From an uncultured Pirellula sp. (GTDB lineage Bacteria; Planctomycetota; Planctomycetia; Pirellulales; Pirellulaceae), in contig CAITIF010000845.1 of assembly GCA_903892365.1 (NCBI GenBank), positions 1 through 8,705 on the forward strand: a stretch of DNA of 8,705 nt. The letters run 5' to 3'. A program made the position numbers and the translations under genes. Below the pieces are notes generated by a model. The model saw only the letters and a list, made by a program, of their open reading frames with translations, was not told the DNA's origin and made no database searches. Each line of letters opens with the position of its first letter. Within the stretch, counting starts at the first letter, position 1. Shown piece by piece: positions 5,284 through 8,705 of the stretch.

Positions 5284-7818
5284 ATGACAAGTCAATTGTC
5301 CTGTACGAGGCCAGCGCCCGAGCTGCTGGCGCCGGCAGGAAACTGGGAATGTATCCACGCGGCGATCGAAAACGGAGCCGATGCAGTTTATTTTGGACTG
5401 GAAGCTGGGTTCAATGCTCGTGCACGAGCAGTCAATTTTTCTTTAGAAGATCTTCCAAAGTTGATGCAGCTGTTGCATCGGCGCGGGGTTGCGGGCTATG
5501 TCACGCTGAACACGCTGATCTTCACGGATGAGCTCGCGCAATTTGAGCATCACGTAGCCCAGCTCGCTTCGGCAGGTGTCGATGCTGTGCTGGTGCAGGA
5601 TCTGGGTGCCGTCCGGTTGATCCATGAGATTTGTCCCACACTGAGCGTTCACGCCAGCACTCAAATGACCATGGTTTCGGCGGAAACAATCCGAGCCATC
5701 GAGTCGCTGAAGATCGACCGAGTCGTGTTGGCTCGGGAGCTTTCAATAGCTGAAATCCGGAAGATTACGGCAGCGACGACGATGCCAGTTGAGACATTTG
5801 TGCACGGTGCTTTGTGTGTGGCGTATAGCGGTCAATGTTTGACTAGTGAATCCTTGGGAGGCCGAAGCGCAAATCGTGGGCAATGCGCTCAAGCGTGTCG
5901 ATTGAATTACGATCTTATTTGCGATGGGGTTGATCAGAACCTTGGCGACAATCGCTACTTGCTCTCTCCACAGGACTTGGCTGGCTACGAACACATCCCT
6001 GATTTGATTGAAGCGGGCGTGTGTTCGCTCAAGATCGAAGGGAGACTGAAGACTCCGGAATATGTAGCCAATATTGTGGGGCACTATCGAAAGGCGATCG
6101 ACGCTGCGATGGAGGGTCGGCGTTTGAAGTGGACTGAAGATTCCAAACGTGAAATGGAGATGAGCTTTTCGAGAGGCTTTACTCCTGGTTGGCTGGAGGG
6201 GTGTGATCACAAACGATTGGTCCCAGGTCTTTCCAGCTCTAAGCGAGGAGTCGAAATCGGCAAGGTGGTTGCGCTCCATGGGGAACGTTTGGTGGCTGAC
6301 CTCGACTCGTCCATTATCAAAGGGGACGGAATTGTTTTGCAGGGGGATCGGATTGCTGGCGCGGAGATTGGGGGGCGCGTCTTCCAAGTTTTCGTCCAGG
6401 GGAAATCAACCGACTATCCGGCGTCTGGACGTGTGGAGCTGGCCTTTCAAAATGGACTTCTGAAGAACGCTGATGTTCACCCCGGACAAATCATTTGGCA
6501 AACCGATGCACCTCAATTGAGCAAACGACTTCGAGCGAGTTTTGCTTCCGAGCAATTCGCGCGACGTTTGTCGATCGACGTTCAGTTTCGAGCAAGTGTT
6601 GGCAGCCCGGTCGCCATGGTGGTTCGGTGGGAAGCTAGCGACGGCAGCCAGCGTCAATTTGAACTGCAAAGCGATCATGTTTCGGAGGAGGCAAGAAAGC
6701 ATCCGACGTCCGTTGACGATCTCAAAAAGCAGCTGTCTAGGCTTGGCAATACTCCTTACCAGTTGCGTGACTTGCAAGCCGAACTGGCAGGTAGCCCCAT
6801 GATCCCCTTGAGCGTGCTGGGCGAGTTGCGAAAGGAAATGGTCATTCGTTTGGATGCGGCCCGCATGGAATTGCCGACGCGAACGATTTCGGATGCTGGC
6901 GTGAGTGCTCGCATGTTGGATTCGATTCCTGTGACGTCCAAAGCCTCGCCATCGGATCCCGAGCTTATTGTATTGGTTCGTTCGTTGCAGCAACTGGAGC
7001 AAGTGCTGCAAGCCGGGCAGAAAATAGTCTACGTCGATTTTCATGATATCCGTGAATACCGGCAGGCTGTTCAGATGTCGCATGAAGCGGGTGCGACGGT
7101 GTTCCTTGCAACGCTCCGCATTCAAAAGCCGGGTGAGCTGGGACTGTTCAAAGCTTTGGCCAAGCACGGGGCCGATGGATGGTTGGTCCGGAACTTAGCT
7201 GCCTTGGAGTACGCAGAGCAAAACAACATACCAAGTGTCGGGGACTTTTCGCTGAATGTCACGAACCCTTTGACAGCTCAGTGGTTGATGAATCGCAAGG
7301 TCCAGCGTGTGACTGCTTCGTATGACTTGAATCGCGATCAATTGACCGAATTGGTTCAGGGAATGCCTAGCGGTTGGCTAGAGATTGTGATTCATCAGCA
7401 TATGCCGATGTTTCATATGGAGCATTGTGTGTTTTGTACGGTTCTTTCGCCGGGCACGAACAAGTCCAACTGCGGTAGGCCGTGCGACCGACACGATGTC
7501 AAACTTCGCGATCGGCTGGGGGTGGAGCATGTGTTGCATGCCGATATCGGTTGTCGCAACACGTTGTACAACGGGCATGCCCAAAGCGGTGCAGAGGCCG
7601 CGGAAAAGCTCATTAAATTGGGCATACAACACTTTCGAATTGAGCTCCTGCGCGACGCGCCTACCGATGAAACTCGGCGTCTCCTGTCCTTGTATCGCGA
7701 TCTCCTGCAGGGGAAAATAGACGGGGCAACCGTATGGAAATCGCTTAAAGCGGAAAATCGTGTCGGCGTTACCCGCGGCACGTTAGAACATCCTCGTAAT
7801 CCACTGGCCATTTTGTAG
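5284..7818 (+). CDS. U32 family protein, RlhA/YdcP-like, with DUF3656-type middle region and second C-terminal module
   Basis: The 844-residue protein opens with the U32 core: PELLAPAGNWECIHAAIENG at 12-31, GADAVYFGL at 31-39, then the family signature ETFVHGALCVAYSGQCLTS at 170-188. Cys178, Cys185, Cys201/Cys205 and Cys247 (in VCSLKIEGR) resemble the four-Cys iron-sulfur site known in the U32 proteins UbiU and UbiV. Residues about 320-530 fit the DUF3656-like region of YdcP/RlhA, which in E. coli is needed for hydroxylation of a 23S rRNA cytidine. Despite the peptidase label, tRNA or rRNA hydroxylation is the better-supported role for such proteins. Residues about 555-844 look like a second, diverged barrel with its own Cys set (715, 718, 730, 734, 757). 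That makes the chain roughly 190 residues longer than E. coli RlhA. GGAA at 5273-5276 lies seven bases before the ATG. No signal peptide is seen, so it should be cytoplasmic. The exact substrate is inferred, not shown. Confidence 0.9.
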   Translation: MTSQLSCTRPAPELLAPAGNWECIHAAIENGADAVYFGLEAGFNARARAVNFSLEDLPKLMQLLHRRGVAGYVTLNTLIFTDELAQFEHHVAQLASAGVDAVLVQDLGAVRLIHEICPTLSVHASTQMTMVSAETIRAIESLKIDRVVLARELSIAEIRKITAATTMPVETFVHGALCVAYSGQCLTSESLGGRSANRGQCAQACRLNYDLICDGVDQNLGDNRYLLSPQDLAGYEHIPDLIEAGVCSLKIEGRLKTPEYVANIVGHYRKAIDAAMEGRRLKWTEDSKREMEMSFSRGFTPGWLEGCDHKRLVPGLSSSKRGVEIGKVVALHGERLVADLDSSIIKGDGIVLQGDRIAGAEIGGRVFQVFVQGKSTDYPASGRVELAFQNGLLKNADVHPGQIIWQTDAPQLSKRLRASFASEQFARRLSIDVQFRASVGSPVAMVVRWEASDGSQRQFELQSDHVSEEARKHPTSVDDLKKQLSRLGNTPYQLRDLQAELAGSPMIPLSVLGELRKEMVIRLDAARMELPTRTISDAGVSARMLDSIPVTSKASPSDPELIVLVRSLQQLEQVLQAGQKIVYVDFHDIREYRQAVQMSHEAGATVFLATLRIQKPGELGLFKALAKHGADGWLVRNLAALEYAEQNNIPSVGDFSLNVTNPLTAQWLMNRKVQRVTASYDLNRDQLTELVQGMPSGWLEIVIHQHMPMFHMEHCVFCTVLSPGTNKSNCGRPCDRHDVKLRDRLGVEHVLHADIGCRNTLYNGHAQSGAEAAEKLIKLGIQHFRIELLRDAPTDETRRLLSLYRDLLQGKIDGATVWKSLKAENRVGVTRGTLEHPRNPLAIL

Positions 7819-7821
7819 ATT

Positions 7822-7841
7822 CGGACGTGACACACCGTCCG
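7822..7841 (+). terminator. Stem-loop just after the U32 gene
   Basis: CGGACG (7822-7827) and CGTCCG (7836-7841) form a perfect six-base GC-rich stem around an eight-base loop, three bases after the U32 stop codon. The position suits a transcript end or a 3' stabiliser. There is no T tract, so it is only a candidate terminator. Confidence 0.4.
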
Positions 7842-7907
7842 GTCTTGCACTGTCTAATCGTACTTTGAACTTGATATTCGTTACTCTCAACAACCACTAG
7901 TACTAAA

Positions 7908-8705
7908 TTGAACGCAAACGAGCTATTCGACAAACTGGAAAGCACAGTCAAAGACCAGGGCGCATCGCATGCGGCACGGCTGCTGGTGGAACAAATGCGA
8001 AATGAGAAACGTTATTCGGAGCTCTTTGAAGCTTTAAAGATGTTTCATCGCGTTGAGCTTGGCTTGCCAGCCGTGCAAATCAATCCGTCGGGTGAAGACG
8101 ATGAAAACGCATCCGGTGCGCTCAAGAATTCGGAGATCCAGGATCAACTGGATAAGAGACTGATCGAAGCATGTGGCGAAGTAGGAACTGCGTTGCTCCG
8201 ACAGGGAAGTTTGCAGGAAGGTTGGATGTACATGCGAGCCGTTGGCGATCGAGCTGCTGCGGCTGCCGCCATGGCCGACATTGAAGTCACTCATGAAAAT
8301 CTCGATACGGTCCTGGGGCTGCTGGTGCATGAAGCGGTCGATATCGGTCGAGGCACAAAGCTTTCGCTGGATTTGCGAGGCACCTGCAACACGATAACGA
8401 TGTTGGAGTCGGTGGTGTCGATGCGTGGCCGTGCCGATCAGCAAGCTGCTGTCGGGACGTTGGTCGAGCATGTGCACAGCGAGCTTTTAGCGAGCCTGAA
8501 AGCGGATATCGTGCGACGTGAGAAGCTGGATGCGACCAGCGATGTTCATGCATCGAAATCGATTGAAGCCTTGCTTGCGACACGCACTGCGTTATTGCGC
8601 GATGGGTCGTATCATTTGGACACAACGCACCTGGCGTCGACAGTCCGGTTCGCACGAATTCTTGACGATGCTCGCCTATTACGTCTGGCGGTGGATTTGG
8701 CGCAA
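7908..8705 (+). CDS. Helical TPR-like protein of unknown function (3' end outside the window)
   Basis: The reading frame stays open for 266 codons to the window edge, so the C terminus is missing. An in-frame stop at 7872-7874 limits the start. TTG at 7908 is preferred because the following NANELFDKLESTV already reads as a helix continuous with the rest. The first in-frame ATG (7995) would remove 29 such residues. No clear ribosome site precedes the TTG. The sequence is almost entirely predicted helix: Leu- and Ala-rich amphipathic segments, a polar acidic linker at about 60-75, and a TPR-like helix pair at about 86-125 (ACGEVGTALLRQGSLQEGWMY, then AAAAAAMADI). The segment HEAVDIGRGTKLSLDLRGTC at 141-160 breaks the helix pattern. 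No catalytic motif, signal peptide or membrane segment is visible. It may act as a helical-repeat scaffold, but I do not recognise a characterised homologue. It lies 89 bases after the U32 gene with a stem-loop between. Confidence 0.7.
   Translation, partial: MNANELFDKLESTVKDQGASHAARLLVEQMRNEKRYSELFEALKMFHRVELGLPAVQINPSGEDDENASGALKNSEIQDQLDKRLIEACGEVGTALLRQGSLQEGWMYMRAVGDRAAAAAAMADIEVTHENLDTVLGLLVHEAVDIGRGTKLSLDLRGTCNTITMLESVVSMRGRADQQAAVGTLVEHVHSELLASLKADIVRREKLDATSDVHASKSIEALLATRTALLRDGSYHLDTTHLASTVRFARILDDARLLRLAVDLAQ

Noticed and set aside
5284..7818. Annotation of the U32 gene as a collagenase or protease
   Set aside because: The U32 name is historical. Characterised relatives with this Cys arrangement act in RNA or ubiquinone hydroxylation, and no protease catalytic set is visible.
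1..8705. Mobile element, defence island or biosynthetic cluster
   Set aside because: No transposase, integrase, nuclease, toxin-antitoxin pair, terminal repeats or cluster of pathway enzymes was found. The genes look like ordinary chromosomal content.

Overview
The window reads as an ordinary chromosomal segment of a planctomycete, most like the Pirellulaceae. That placement is an inference from memory of family distributions: secreted squalene-cyclase-like repeat proteins, NHL lipoproteins, a long two-module U32 protein, a small secreted protein of planctomycete character, non-ATG starts and loosely packed genes. Base composition is roughly balanced. No rRNA, tRNA, CRISPR array, insertion sequence, integrase or phage gene was seen.

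Layout. Positions 1-1826 hold two plus-strand genes 20 bases apart: a Tat-exported NHL beta-propeller lipoprotein, then a compact site-2 (M50) intramembrane metalloprotease. A minus-strand gene (1828-2331) for a small secreted protein of unknown function converges on the protease gene with one base between the stop codons. A gap of about 560 bases (2332-2893) lies between this gene and the divergent plus-strand gene for a secreted alpha/alpha-barrel repeat protein (2894-4003). It holds a plausible promoter and a dyad.

After that gene come a 15-base tandem repeat at the stop codon and a hairpin-rich gap of about 410 bases (4004-4412). A run of plus-strand genes follows: a stand-alone C-terminal domain of the SAM hydroxide adenosyltransferase family (4413-4703), a secreted Dabb-domain protein (4827-5258), a large U32 protein of the RlhA/YdcP type with a second Cys-bearing module (5284-7818), and the start of an all-helical TPR-like protein that runs off the end (7908 onward).

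How the genes work together. NHL plus M50, and Dabb plus U32, are each spaced closely enough to be co-transcribed, but no single pathway links the whole window. Four products (NHL, minus-strand protein, repeat protein, Dabb) carry export signals, and M50 is an inner-membrane protein. The U32 protein, the SAM-domain protein and the last protein look cytoplasmic. I found no convincing new multi-gene system. The points most worth a second look are the two-module U32 protein, the SAM-family domain lacking its catalytic partner, and the hairpin-rich gap at 4004-4412.
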